DNA of 64,000 nt from Saposhnikovia divaricata (taxonomy: Eukaryota > Streptophyta > Magnoliopsida > Apiales > Apiaceae), in the NCBI GenBank assembly GCA_036435485.1, contig CM071599.1:12612803-12676802 (forward strand). The letters run 5' to 3'. Made by a program: the position numbers and the translations under genes. Shown one piece after another: positions 36,200 to 47,309 of this stretch. Under the pieces are notes generated by a model. The model searched no databases and was not told where the DNA came from. It saw only the letters and a list, made by a program, of their open reading frames with translations. Within the stretch, counting starts at the first letter, position 1; the number at the start of each line of letters is the position of its first letter.

Positions 36200-36348
36200 A
36201 GTTTTTGGCGCCGCTGCCGGGGGTAATCGGTGTTTTATTTTTGGTTTATGTGCCTGTCAATAGTGGTCGTTAGAGTTCACTGACTCGGATTAGTTACTTA
36301 TCTATTCTTGTTTAGATCGTTGTGTTTCAGGTACTTGAGTTTTTGAAG

Positions 36349-37266
36349 ATGGCATGCGAGGAGTTGCCATGGTGGGCATATTCGAGGACATTCATGCCTT
36401 ATCAATGTGAGTGGTGTTTTGGCGTTCATGATCCCTCACAATATTGTTACTACGAAGGAGTTGATCCATATGTCACTTATGAGGAACAACCATATTTTCC
36501 ATACCATCCTCAACAGTACCAGCAAGATGTTCCAGATTTGTCATATTACTATGGAAGTGAAGAGTTTCAACATCAACAACCTACTCCTACTTTTCAGTCA
36601 GATGAGGTTTCTACTAGGGAGGAGATTATGATGTTTGTAAAGAGTAGCGAGGAGTCTCTCAAATCTTTGGAGATTCTAGTTGCTCAAGCTGTGAGAGCCT
36701 TGGAACAAGAGAAACAACAATTCACACCAGAGGCAATTCCAGAAAATAACAGTGACTTGGAGCAAGGTACTGCATGCTTAATTGAAGACGACAAATTCCA
36801 AGGTGAGGTGAGCGTTCACAAGCCATGTGAGGAATTTGATCATGTTAGGATGGTGGATGATTTGGAAAGGGCACTATTTGGGACAGACACTGATGAGCTG
36901 CACAAATTTCGAGAAGTGGTATGTGCGTACCGAGAGGCTGAAGAACTTGGGAAAGATGCAGATCTTCTACTTGTCTCAGAATTCAAAGATGGAGGTAGCG
37001 CATTAGAGCCAATGGAGGAAGTTCTCTTTGAGGAACCAAAGGCTTCAGCAACTTACATTTACCCTCCTCCATTATATTCAAGCGAAGCCCGCGAATGTGT
37101 GTTGTTCTACAAATTGACAGATTTTGGATCAATAGATGAAGGCATTGGAAAAGGACATAGTTGTTACACGAATAGGCCAAGCGAGGAGAAGGGGCAGAAA
37201 GTGTGCCGTCGTGATGACGATGAAGTCTCACGAAGAGAGGACCAAGCAAACTATTATCATCCTTAA
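36349..37266 (+). CDS. Gag-like protein of the non-autonomous gypsy element, 305 aa
   Basis: The ATG at 36,349 starts MACEELPWWAYSRTF. It lies 150 bases after the 5' LTR, just past the primer-binding site. Near the N-terminus CEWCFGVHDPSQYC (about residues 19-32) gives C-X2-C-X3-H-X5-C, close to the retroviral-type zinc knuckle and like the C-terminal part of Athila-type Gag. A tyrosine/glutamine-rich stretch follows (about residues 33-90), then a long acidic region with coiled-coil tendency. There is no protease or polymerase. The frame is intact, which fits the recent insertion. I infer a reduced Gag that may help package the element's RNA. Confidence 0.7.
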   Translation: MACEELPWWAYSRTFMPYQCEWCFGVHDPSQYCYYEGVDPYVTYEEQPYFPYHPQQYQQDVPDLSYYYGSEEFQHQQPTPTFQSDEVSTREEIMMFVKSSEESLKSLEILVAQAVRALEQEKQQFTPEAIPENNSDLEQGTACLIEDDKFQGEVSVHKPCEEFDHVRMVDDLERALFGTDTDELHKFREVVCAYREAEELGKDADLLLVSEFKDGGSALEPMEEVLFEEPKASATYIYPPPLYSSEARECVLFYKLTDFGSIDEGIGKGHSCYTNRPSEEKGQKVCRRDDDEVSRREDQANYYHP

Positions 37267-38807
37267 TGGAGGCTTGGAAGTAACGTCAAGCTATTGACGT
37301 TAAAGAAGCGCTTCTTGGGAGGCAACCCAAGCATTGTTGTATATTGGTATGTTTTCTACTTTCCCTTGTATTTACTTCCATTCAATGAGGACATTGAATA
37401 TTCTAAGTTTGGGGGTGGTTTGAGGGATAAGTAGTGTATATATATGTGATTGTTAGTCATTGTGTTCATGTAGGATTTCATGTTTTGCATATTAGTAGTA
37501 GTTCATGCATATATGTTCGTATTATTTACGTATGTTTCATGTAGGACATTCTGTTATTTTTGTTCGTATATCATGTGAGTTCATTTTAGTTGCATTTTCA
37601 TGGTATGCATTTTCCATGATCCCTTAGAACGAGCTAATTCTGATTGGTAGGTAGGTGTCTAATTGAGTGTGGTAATGATGAGTAGAGGGTTGATTTATAG
37701 TTTCTATGAAATTGACTTGCATGCTTCAGAAACAAAACTAATTACACAGTCTCATTGGGTGCTTTGGGGCTAGGTTAGGGTCATGCTTGTTTGGATGTTT
37801 TGAGATTTAACCACTTGTTTATATTTAGAATTTTTGTTATTCCCTTGATGGCGTAGGATCACTAAAGTCTAAGTTTGGGGGAAAATAGGAATTTCATGCT
37901 AGTTGTAAATATTTGTCAATAATGGCTAGATGTCAAATGGCTAGTAGCCGGCTCATATTTTTATGAGTAGTCTAGGGTTGGAATTGAGAATTCTCATTCC
38001 AGATTGCATACATAAAAAAAAAGAGAAAAGAGAAAAAAAAAAGGAAAAAAAAAAGAAAAAAAAAAGTTGTGTGAATGTGTAGTTGCATAATTGGCCACGA
38101 GTGAGCTCTTTAATACTCGAGTAATTAAGTCTGAGGGGACTTAGTCCTAGTAACCTAAAGCCCTTGTGGTTTGGGATTGCTGACCTAACACTCGCTACAT
38201 GGGTATTATTGTATAAGCCTTTAGGGGTCTCATTCATTGCACGGTCAAATAAGCATGTTTGTTTGTGTTCTATATAGTTGTTTGTCGTTAATAAAGCATG
38301 AATTCCTGTCTAACTTGAATAAGGATGGAGGTGTTCCTAGGTTATGAAGTGTCTACAGTCTATTCTATTTATAAACCTGTGATTGTCTTGGCGAAGAATA
38401 TGTATGATTTTTGACCTAGTGTTGGGAGTATTTCTGATGAGCATCGCACACACGCACGTTTCTGTCATGTATTGTTAGTATACGGGGACTTAGTCGAGCT
38501 CTATTTGGATTTAGTTGCATTCTTTGAGGTATTTGCTTGCTAGTTGGTTTTGGTTAGTCTGAAGGAGATCGTTGCATTTTCATAATAGTTGCATTCATGC
38601 ATTGCATTGCATTAGGTTAAATGGATTTTGTGGGTACATTCGCTATAGGCCCTCACGAGACCTTACTCGTCCACTAGGGCTGCCTAGGGGTTTAAAGGGC
38701 TTGTTGCATATGCCAAATGCAACCGTGATCACCTACGGAAGTGGTACTAATTAGTTAGTTGTAATTGTTTATGCTTGAGGACAAGCATCGGTTTAAGTTT
38801 GGGGGTG
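37267..38807 (+). other. Non-coding 3' interior of the young gypsy-like element
   Basis: Contains three TAAGTTTGGGGG-type tracts (about 37,404, 37,869 and 38,794), of which the last is placed as the polypurine tract, and a poly-purine A/G run at 38,014-38,066. The GGGAGGCAACCCAA motif is at 37,317. No protein-coding frame is recognised. Confidence 0.75.
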
Positions 38808-40512
38808 TGATAAGTGGATTTATATCCACTTGGAGCGTTCCATATCGGCTTAAATTGATTGTCTTGGGCTCAAGTTTGTTGTAATTTTGATGTGTTTTGC
38901 TTAGTTGTGCAGATTTACAAGAATGTTGATTAAGGTGGATGCTTCTATCGTTTTTGGAGAATTAATTGATTGAAATTCGGATTTCTGAGACGGTTGCGCA
39001 GTCTACACTGTTTTGGACATATCTGGAGTTCTAGAAGTCCGTTTTCAGCGATCTTACTGCCCACGCGAAGCTTGAGAGATTTTCTACAATATGGGACAGG
39101 TGTTGCACGGGCAGGTTGCGCGTGGTTGGCGCAGGCTGCGCGACAAACAGACTGCTGGGCGCAGGTTGCGCGCGGAAAATCTTGAAAATTACTGTTTTGG
39201 CCATATCTTGAGTTCTAGAAGTCCGTTTGAGGCCCGTAAGCAGTCCACGCGAAGATAACGAGATTCTCTATCATTCTAAGGTGGTCCAGAGGTCCAATTA
39301 TGATTGGAACGTTCCAGAAATACTTAAGAAAAGTCAGCTACGAATTTTCCTTCAAAACCGAATCAGTTTAGGAAACGTATTATGTGCCGAGCTGCAGAAA
39401 TTCAACTTTGAAAAGGAAATTGCTATAATTCCTACTTCTAATAAGTATGGTAATTGCTCTGGGCGGCTAGAACATTCCAGAATCAGATCTATACATGGAA
39501 TTTGCAATTCTATTCTCATTCAAGAACGGAAATTGCCAATCTTCTATTCCAACTCTGAAACGGCAATTGCTTGGTGGGCAAGACTTCTAGAGCCTATATA
39601 AACACATCCAACCCTTGTAATTTGTATCATTAGGAGAGAACCATTACATATCAATTACTTAGTTTTATTTGCATCTTTTCATACTTTGTTTTTATCATGG
39701 TTTCATCAGATCCCATGATGACGAGAGGTTCAATTATGAACTAATCGTTGTCATGGGATTCTAACAGATTTATTTATGGAGCTTTAGTATCTTGATTGCT
39801 TTAAAGATCTATGTGTGATGTATATCTGATATCCTCGTATGGTTGTGTTTCATGTATTTAGATGCGTAGCTAACATCTAATTTGTTAATCTCTTGTGAAG
39901 CGAGAGTGGATCTTGAGATTTAGAACTTGCCATGCTAGCATAGGATAGGTTGATGTTTTAACATCATGATTTGTGGCGTAAATAGAGATATTATGCTGCC
40001 CTATGTGATCAATATGGATGACTTGTTCTTCAACCGTTATGTTTTCAAATTCTATAGAGATATAGGGTCTAAGCATAATTGGTGTCTATTCATCTTCTAT
40101 CTCTTTTGTGGATGTATGTTTAGTTTGGTATTCGTATACTGAGAAGTAGCGTATACTTGTTTCGTGTTGTCCGATCAGATATCATAACCATTGCATATAG
40201 TGATTAAAGGCGTCAGATCTAAGCGAAGTATTTAATGAAGTTAGGATCCCATGTTACTCTTGTAGACGTAATTCAATTTCAATTCTTGTTAGTTAGATAA
40301 TTCTTAGTTGTTAATTTACTTTTTAGTTAAGCTTAGTTAATTTAGTTAATTAAACCCAATTTGTTATTTGTCTTAGCAGTGAGTAGTAACCATACATTGT
40401 TGCATAGGTACAATAACTGAATTAAAACCATAACCAGATCTCTGTGGGAACGAACTCGACTTATTCATATATTACTTGTGACCACGTACGCTTGCGTGAT
40501 TTAGTGCAAACA
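38808..40512 (+). repeat. 3' LTR of the young gypsy-like element
   Basis: Same length and, by reading, the same sequence as the 5' LTR, from TGATAAGTGG to GTGCAAACA, followed by the AAATC target duplication. Confidence 0.93.
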
Positions 40513-40658
40513 AAATCCTAAATACAAAATAAATTAAAACAAATAAGAGGTTTCACATTAATACATTATAGACAATCTTTTGAGATATTTTTGCAAAATG
40601 ATATCTTTACTATACAGAAATAAGGTTTTTCAAAAATTATATATATATATATAGGCCA

Positions 40659-40985
40659 TTGCTCCATACAGAACACCCTTATATAACAAACAATAAAGAA
40701 CACCTTAGATCTAATAGATCCAAAGGCCCCGCCAGGGGCACCCAATACAAAAAATTGTTATTTTTTTACCCTCCATCCATCAAGCAAAAAAAATAAAAAT
40801 AAAAAATATATACTGTTCATGATGACGTCATCATGAACAAATTTTTTTTTAATTTTTTTAATTTTTTTTGCTGGATGGATAGAGGGTAAAAAAAATAACA
40901 ACTTTTTGTATTTGGTGCCATGACGGAACTCTTATATTAGATTAGATATGAGGTGTTCTTTATTGTTTGTTATGGAGTGCAACTA
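40659..40985. mobile_element. Long fold-back MITE between TA microsatellites
   Basis: The two halves are inverted copies of each other over about 150 bases: AACAAACAATAAAGAACACC occurs on the left and inverted on the right, as do the ACCCTCCATCCATC and AAATTGTTATTTTTTT-type parts. The centre is a 26-bp perfect palindrome around GATGACGTCATC (40,814-40,839). TA runs flank both sides (about 40,638-40,653 and 40,984-41,007), as if it had gone into a TA microsatellite. The left arm contains GGCCCCGCCAGGGGC. Confidence 0.75.
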
Positions 40986-41007
40986 TATATATATATATAT
41001 ATATATA

Positions 41008-41215
41008 CTTCTTCCAATCACTCTCCTCTTCACCGCTCTCGAAATTTGTGATTACACACCAGACTCGATCATCCCCAAACCCTAGCTTCCCTCTCTTCCT
41101 TTTGGGATCTCACCGGAATCAGGCCACCGTTGGCGATGACTTCCGTGAGTCGGTGGTAGTTACTTTATTTTTTTGGAGTAGGGAACAAGATGATGGTGGA
41201 TTAGATGAAGGATAA
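41008..41215 (+). other. Gene-leader-like fragment, unrecognised
   Basis: Pyrimidine-rich DNA with CTCTTCACCGCTCTCG and AACCCTAGCTTCCC, the style of a plant 5' leader, in a short frame ending at 41,215. No known protein is recognised; possibly a captured gene fragment. Confidence 0.25.
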
Positions 41216-41328
41216 AAAATACAATTTAAAATATTAATTGTGGGGTTAGGATTTAGTTTAGATATAAAAAATGTGTGACTAGGATTACATCTCATATCTC
41301 ACAATAGTAGGGGTTTTCATTTGAGAAA

Positions 41329-41502
41329 GACCATATATATCTTAGGTATCATTCCTAAGATACTATATAAAATTATTTTTAATTAAGTGTAAAGTCATGG
41401 TTGCCCCTGCGGGGCCTACTTATACATGATCAAAATTACGTAGTTTTATTTTAAAATGTTTAGAACCTTAGGGATGATATCTAATATATTTCACTTATCA
41501 CA
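41329..41502. mobile_element. Small MITE with about 24-bp inverted ends
   Basis: The left ATATATCTTAGGTATCATTCC and the inverted right AATATATTAGATATCATCCC are similar. The interior contains GCCCCTGCGGGGC, a near copy of the palindromes at 22.2, 40.7 and 47.8 kb. It is non-coding. Confidence 0.55.
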
Positions 41503-41738
41503 CACTAGTTAATCACCTCGTTAGTATAGCTGATCAAAGTTTGCTTATCATAGCTGTTAGTTAGCTTATCATAACCGTTTTTGTCTTGTTTATAAATATC
41601 TTGTTTGTTAGCAGTATTGATCAAGCTGTTTTCATTATCTCTCTGTAACAAACTCTTTCTTCAACACTATGTAAATACAGTTATGTGCTTAACCTCCATT
41701 ATTATACTGGTTTTACATTCTTAAGATGGTATCAGAGC
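41503..41738 (+). mobile_element. Probable 5' LTR and primer-binding site of a copia element
   Basis: A primer-binding site TGGTATCAGAGC lies at 41,727-41,738 (initiator Met tRNA). Upstream is LTR-like DNA with a TATA box (TTTATAAATATC at about 41,590) ending near ...TTTTACA. The LTR's 5' boundary is not resolved. Confidence 0.6.
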
Positions 41739-42040
41739 ATTTTCTTCCGCTTCTTCGTTGTTCTTCGTCATTTTTGTAAGTACGATCTTGTATCTACATC
41801 TTGATTACTACATTCGTCATTTTTACATGATCGTTTTCGCTGTTTCTTCATCATCGATTGTACATATTCTGTTATATTCCGATCAATATGATCTTCGTGA
41901 TCGATGTGATGATTTGTACTATTTTGTGATGATTTGTGCTATTTTATGTGTTTTTTGCTCTTAATCTCTCTCGATCTTTCTTGATCTATCTTAATCTTTC
42001 TCGATCTCTTTCGATCATACACATCTTTTCACAATCTTGA

Positions 42041-45033
42041 ATGACTCATCATTATACGCATGTTAATGCTGTTATGAGCGACACTGCTATGGCTAATTCA
42101 CAAAACGTCACTCGATCTACGATTCCAACTCCTATTGATCAGACTCCAGTCAATGATAATGATACACACAATGATCATACACGATATCAAACGATTTCTT
42201 CATCTATTGATAATAACATACATCCTCTCTTCCTTCATAACAACAATCAGCCTGGTATGATTCTTATATCTAAAAACTTCTAGGATCTGAGAATTATGCT
42301 TCGTGGAAGCGTTCTTTGCAAATTGAACATTTTGCCAAGAATAAACTTGACATTGTTAATGGTGAATATCCTGCTCCTGTTGCTACTTCACCATTGTTTG
42401 TTCATTGGAAACGTGTCAATGACATGGTCATCACCTGGATATTAAACACTATTTCCGACGACATTAGCAATAGTATGAATTACATGAAACTCAGCGTGCT
42501 TTGTTTAAATTGGAACAAGGTAACGATTCCATTGAATTTTACTTTCATAAGCTGAAAGGTTTTTGGGACAAACTTCGAGCTTTGGAGTCTCCTATTACTT
42601 GCACTTGTGGAGCTATTGCAGAATTGGAATCTCAGATAGAGAAAACTCACTTGATACAATTCTAATAGGACTACACTCAAGCTATACAGCTGCACGTGGT
42701 CACCTGCTTATGATGAACCCCTGGCTACTGTAAATCAGGCTTTTATGCTACTCAAACAAGAAGAAAAGCAACGTAAGACACATTTTACTGCTATTTCTCT
42801 TGTTGCAATGATGGTTAACATGTCCACCAACACTCATTCTGGTTATTCTGGGTATACACCTAATCGTTTTAGTGATAGACCTTCAAATCCTGTCCAAGAG
42901 TGTTCTCATTGTCATTTTAAAGGACATACCAAAGAAAAATGTTACAAGCTGAACAGTTATCCAACTGATCATCCAAACCATCCTAATAACAGGGGCAAAC
43001 GCAGATTTTCCATAAACTCCTCAAAGACTACTGTTTCTAAGTCATCTAGTGCTATGCAAGCCTATGCATCACAGCCTTCTCAAGGTTCTCAAAGCATTCC
43101 TGATGCATCGTCTACTGATCAAACATTGACAATTAAGATGGATGCTTTGCAGTCTCAACTCAACACTTTAATGCAATGCTTGAACTCTAAAAATGCTGGC
43201 ATATATTCAACCATACCTACTACTGGTCAGTATAGTCTTGCAACTCAGCTTGCAGGTACTCTGTTTTCTCTTTTTTCATCCACACATGTTCCTGATAATG
43301 TTTGGGTGCTAGATACGGGGCCCACTAATCATATCTGTTGTAATATCACATATATGACTGATGTTAAGTTTTTATCTGCACCTTTGACCGTTACTTTTCC
43401 AAATTGAGAAACTGCTATTGTCACTCATAGTCATATGGGTTCAGTTTACCTTTATCCTTTATCTACATTGGTCAGTGAAGTCTTATACATTCCCACATTC
43501 ACTTTCAATTTACTATCTGTAAGTAAATTGTCATCCCAACTTTATTCCACCATTCATTTTACCTCTCAAACATGTTATCTGCAGGGCCAATACCAGACGA
43601 CGAAATTGGTTCTTGGTAACATGATTGGAGGCCTTTATCAACTTCTCAATGCACCACCTTCTTCTTCTATTCTTGCTGCCTCACACAAATCAGATTCTTC
43701 CATCTGGCATCGACGTCTTGGCCACGTTCCTTCTTTTATTTTGTGAAAAATTAATGACTCAGCTGTTCATTGTTCAACTAGTAATTCTTCTTATAATGTT
43801 TGTCCTTTAGTTAAACAATGTAGACTACCTTTTACTTCCAGTCAGTCACATGCTAGTTTATAATTTGAACTTGTACATTGTGACATATGGGGACCATATC
43901 GGACTCCAACTCATAATGGATGTAAATTTTTCTTGACAATAGCTGATGATTGTTGTCGTGGTTTATGGACTATATTGCTTCCTACCAAACATCATGCTTT
44001 CCAGTCTTTAAAAGATTTCTTTGCCTATGTACAAACACAGTTTTCTACCACTATTAAATGTCTTAGGACAGACAATGGGGGTGAATTTCTCAGTCACGAT
44101 TTTACCACATTTCTTTCATCATAGGGCACATTATATCATACCTCTTGTCCGTATACTCCCCAACAAAATGGGCGAGTTGAGCATAAACACAGAAATTTAC
44201 TCAAAATGTCACGAGCTTTACTCTTTCAAGCTCACCTGCTTACATCTTTTTGGGGAGAGTGCATTCTTACTTCTTCATATCTCATTAATCGAATACCTAC
44301 TACTACTTTAGGTTACATCTCTCCATATGAAAAACTCTTTAACAAACCTCCTTCTTATGCACATCTCAAAGTTTTTGGTTGTCTAGCCCATATGTCTGTT
44401 CACCATTCTTACAAACTTGCACCTCATGTTGTTGAAACTATTTTCCTTGGTTATTCAATGACACAAAAAGGGTATAAACTGTATAACCGTGTTACTCAAC
44501 AGTTTCATATCTCACGACATGTGGTTTTCACTGAGAATGTTTTCCCTTTTGCCACTATTTCATCATAGTCTTCCAGTCACTTATTCACTCCACCTGCTTC
44601 TATATCTGATAGTGACAATACTAGTATTGCTCCTTTAGATGACTTTACCAGTGATCTTTTTGATAATGATACTGTTTCTCCTACTCAATCTTCTTTATCC
44701 ATTCCTCAAACAGAACACACTGTTGATAGTACTGTTGATAGTACTACTGACAATATTGTCCAAGACAATCCTGCTCCACCTACCCAAAGAGTTTCTCTCA
44801 GACGAAAAATACAACCTTCATGGTTAAAGGATTATGTTACTCATAATCAACAAAAACAAACGTCTACAATTTCTGCAGCTAGTGCCATTTTACTAAATTG
44901 TCCCATTGATTATGAGAAGTACAGTTTCTCATTTTATTCTCAACCATCAGTTTATGCTTGTGTTGTTAACTCTCCCAATACTATACATGAGCCTTTTACT
45001 TATAATCAGGCTATAAAGGACAGTAGGCTATAA
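42041..45033 (+). pseudogene. Ty1-copia gag-pol relic, truncated before reverse transcriptase
   Basis: In order: Gag start (MTHHYTHVNAV... with LFLHNNNQPGMILISK), a frame break at about 42,283, NYASWKRSLQI, and a CCHC knuckle CSHCHFKGHTKEKC (42,901-42,942). A protease-like DTGPTNH (43,312) follows, in place of the usual DSGAT. Then come the GAG-pre-integrase region (WHRRLGHVPS) and integrase with TIADDCCRGLW and TDNGGEF (44,071). The sequence ends at EPFTYNQAIKDSRL, exactly where the reverse transcriptase should begin. Stops at about 43,407 and 43,744, among others, break it. There is no RT, RNase H or 3' LTR. It is a dead 5' portion of a copia element. Confidence 0.88.
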
Positions 45034-46230
45034 AATAAATAAACACACAGATAATACCATATCTCTAATTTGTAATTTTAATATAGGTTTAAATGAGCAG
45101 TGTTAATACATTTTTTTTAGTTAATGATCTGATGAACATTTTGTTCTTTAATTTAAAACAGTTGTGCAGATTTTCTAATGTCACTAATACATATATATCA
45201 TTACTGTCGATTTATTATTTTATCTATTTTAAAACTTGTTAAGAATTGAACAAACGCAAATATCATGTTCTTGCATTACATAAGGCCATGACATTATCAT
45301 TGCATCATATGGTCAAATATAAGAAAGTTCCTCTATTATCATAATTTTGTAAAGATATACACATTCATATATAACACGCTACCCTAAATTCACTCCACAA
45401 CACTAACATCAAATCATGGACATGGTCTCATATTCTAGAAAAATTGACGAGTTATATCATAGTGAGAACTCTAAGTTTCTTCAGGATAAACCGGAGTCCA
45501 GGTTCCATTTTTGGCATTATAGCTATGCCATTCAAAAGAAATCCAACCAGAGCCATAATCCATATGTGAAGAAGAACTAACCAAATGCGCTAATGGTTAG
45601 CAGCACACGCCGATGAGTGGTCTTACTTTTGGCCATCTAGAGGCCTTGCTTCATCGAGTAAACTGTTTGTCTCATCCCGGCAAGTCCATCTGTGTGATTT
45701 TGTCTCATTTTAGTAAGCTTCAAGATTTCATCCTACAAATTATAATATTGCTACTACTATTGATTATTTTGTGCTCAGATCAATCACTACTTGTTGTTTG
45801 AGGGTATACTTCCGACCACTAGATTGACTGAAATTCCACAAAATCCTAGAATAGAGGATTAGTTGCTGGGTCATATTCTCATCATTTTTAAAGACATTAC
45901 TGTGTGAAGTTCAAAGTATATACGTCAATGTGAGTTGATCATCCATATCTATGTTGTACAGTTCCACTCGAAAAATTCAAAGGCATCATCATGGCTACAT
46001 ATGCAAATGCTTTGCAGAATGGTTCTCTTTTCTGGACTTCATGACAGACATGAATCATTGTTGTTGATATTTTGATTAAATGTATTATATTAACGTGATT
46101 TAAAATTTATATTTATTACATTTGATTATGGTGATGCAACATTGCTTTATTTATAATTTATTTAGATAATTCATTAAAATGTTAAGAAAGTGAAGTATGT
46201 TAAATCTAGTTAAGGAGTCTAATCTTTATT
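45034..46230. other. Intergenic stretch
   Basis: AT-rich DNA beyond the copia truncation. A short minus-strand frame near 45,470-45,580 reads MDYGSGWISFEWHSYNAK, but it is not recognised and has no continuation. Nothing else can be supported. Confidence 0.35.
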
Positions 46231-46234
46231 GGAG

Positions 46235-46995
46235 AAAATGTCCTTAATAACACAAATTAATAACCCGATTTCAATTACCATTTGTCGTTAATTCTACCCT
46301 ATTTACCTGGTTATATTCGCAAAATACATATGCGTATACTCAACCAACCCAACCAAAGCTTACAACCACACATCTAGCACTCCATTGCTCGTTGTTTTTT
46401 CCTTTACACATCAAGTACCAAGCATACATAGATGTATGAATGCATATATAAAATCACACACCTAATTCAAATATACACAAAAAACATCAAAATGTCCTTT
46501 TTCATTAATCTTCCATTACACATCCTCTTTTACATTGTCGAGTGGATCTCTATTCACATAGTCAAAATAGTGATTGCTGGTTACGAAGGAAAATGGAGTT
46601 GGATTGATGCGTGATAATATAGAGATTTGGGTGGTATGCATATTAAAGAGAGGTTTTGGTAAATGAAGTAAGATGAGAGGAAAAATGGTAAAGAGATTGT
46701 GACTTGTGAGGAGGTTAGAAGATTGTGAATTCTTAGAGCACATACGCATTTGTCTAATGCATAAATTGTGTCTTCGCATCCTTAAGATGCGTGTAAAACT
46801 TTAAACAGTTATCAAAAAAATTAAAATATTAGAATCTACCCCAGGACATGTGCGAGGATTGCGCATACAATATATGTGTACGCATTCTCAAAATGCGTGT
46901 ACAAGTGGTTATTTTGGACACTTTTCCTGTCTATTGTTATTTTGGACATTATTGAACAAAAAAAATGTAATTAAGGATTTTCACCCTATATATTG
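46235..46995. mobile_element. ATGCGTAT-rich element A (putative non-autonomous DNA element)
   Basis: The ends are imperfect inverted repeats: left GGAGAAAATGTCCTTAATAAC, right inverted GGGTGAAAATCCTTAATTAC. The interior holds CATATGCGTATAC, ACATACGCATTTG, AAGATGCGTGT, TTGCGCATAC and AAATGCGTGTAC words, plus TTATTTTGGACA twice. It is related to the element at 47,310-48,490 and to the split one at 22 and 32 kb. No transposase is seen; the superfamily is unknown. Confidence 0.45.
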
Positions 46996-47309
46996 ATCAC
47001 TCAACAAATTGGAAATTTTCTCCACATACTCTTTTTTGTTCGGCATTTATATATGGTCACATGTATGTATTAATATGGGGGAGGTGTAACATCCCACATT
47101 GATTTGTATTTGTAGATTTAAAGTATCTAGGTCCTTTATAGATACAAGTCAATACCAATGTGTACCAACTTACTAGCACTTTTGGACTGATCTGGTGGTG
47201 GGTTGTTGAGTCCGGTATGCATTCGATTGTGGGTTTGGATGGTATAGAGGGGGTGTTGTGTGTAGTTACATGCTAAATATACACATATTTGGTAGCATGT
47301 TCTATGTCA
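46996..47309. other. Intergenic stretch
   Basis: Between the two related elements. It contains GGGGGAGGTGTAACATCCCACATTG (words of a kind found in plant solo LTR starts), but no boundary can be shown. Confidence 0.3.

Larger units (their letters stand above)
34495..40512 (+). mobile_element. Young gypsy (Athila-like) non-autonomous LTR retrotransposon, 6,018 bp
   Basis: Two LTRs of 1,705 bp (34,495-36,199 and 38,808-40,512) lie at a constant offset of 4,313 and encode identical chance frames; I see no difference between them. The 5-bp duplication AAATC flanks the element (34,490-34,494 and 40,513-40,517). The primer-binding site TGGCGCCGCTGCCGGG starts at 36,206 and a polypurine tract TTTGGGGGTG precedes the 3' LTR. 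The interior has one gag-like frame, the GGGAGGCAACCCAA motif (37,317-37,330) and TTTAAGTTTGGGGG motifs seen in plant Athila/Tat-type elements, but no protease, RT or integrase. It must move in trans. Confidence 0.95.

Noticed and set aside
45590..45640. tRNA-like GGTTAGCAGCACACG sequence
   Set aside because: No acceptor stem or anticodon arm can be paired; not supported as a tRNA.
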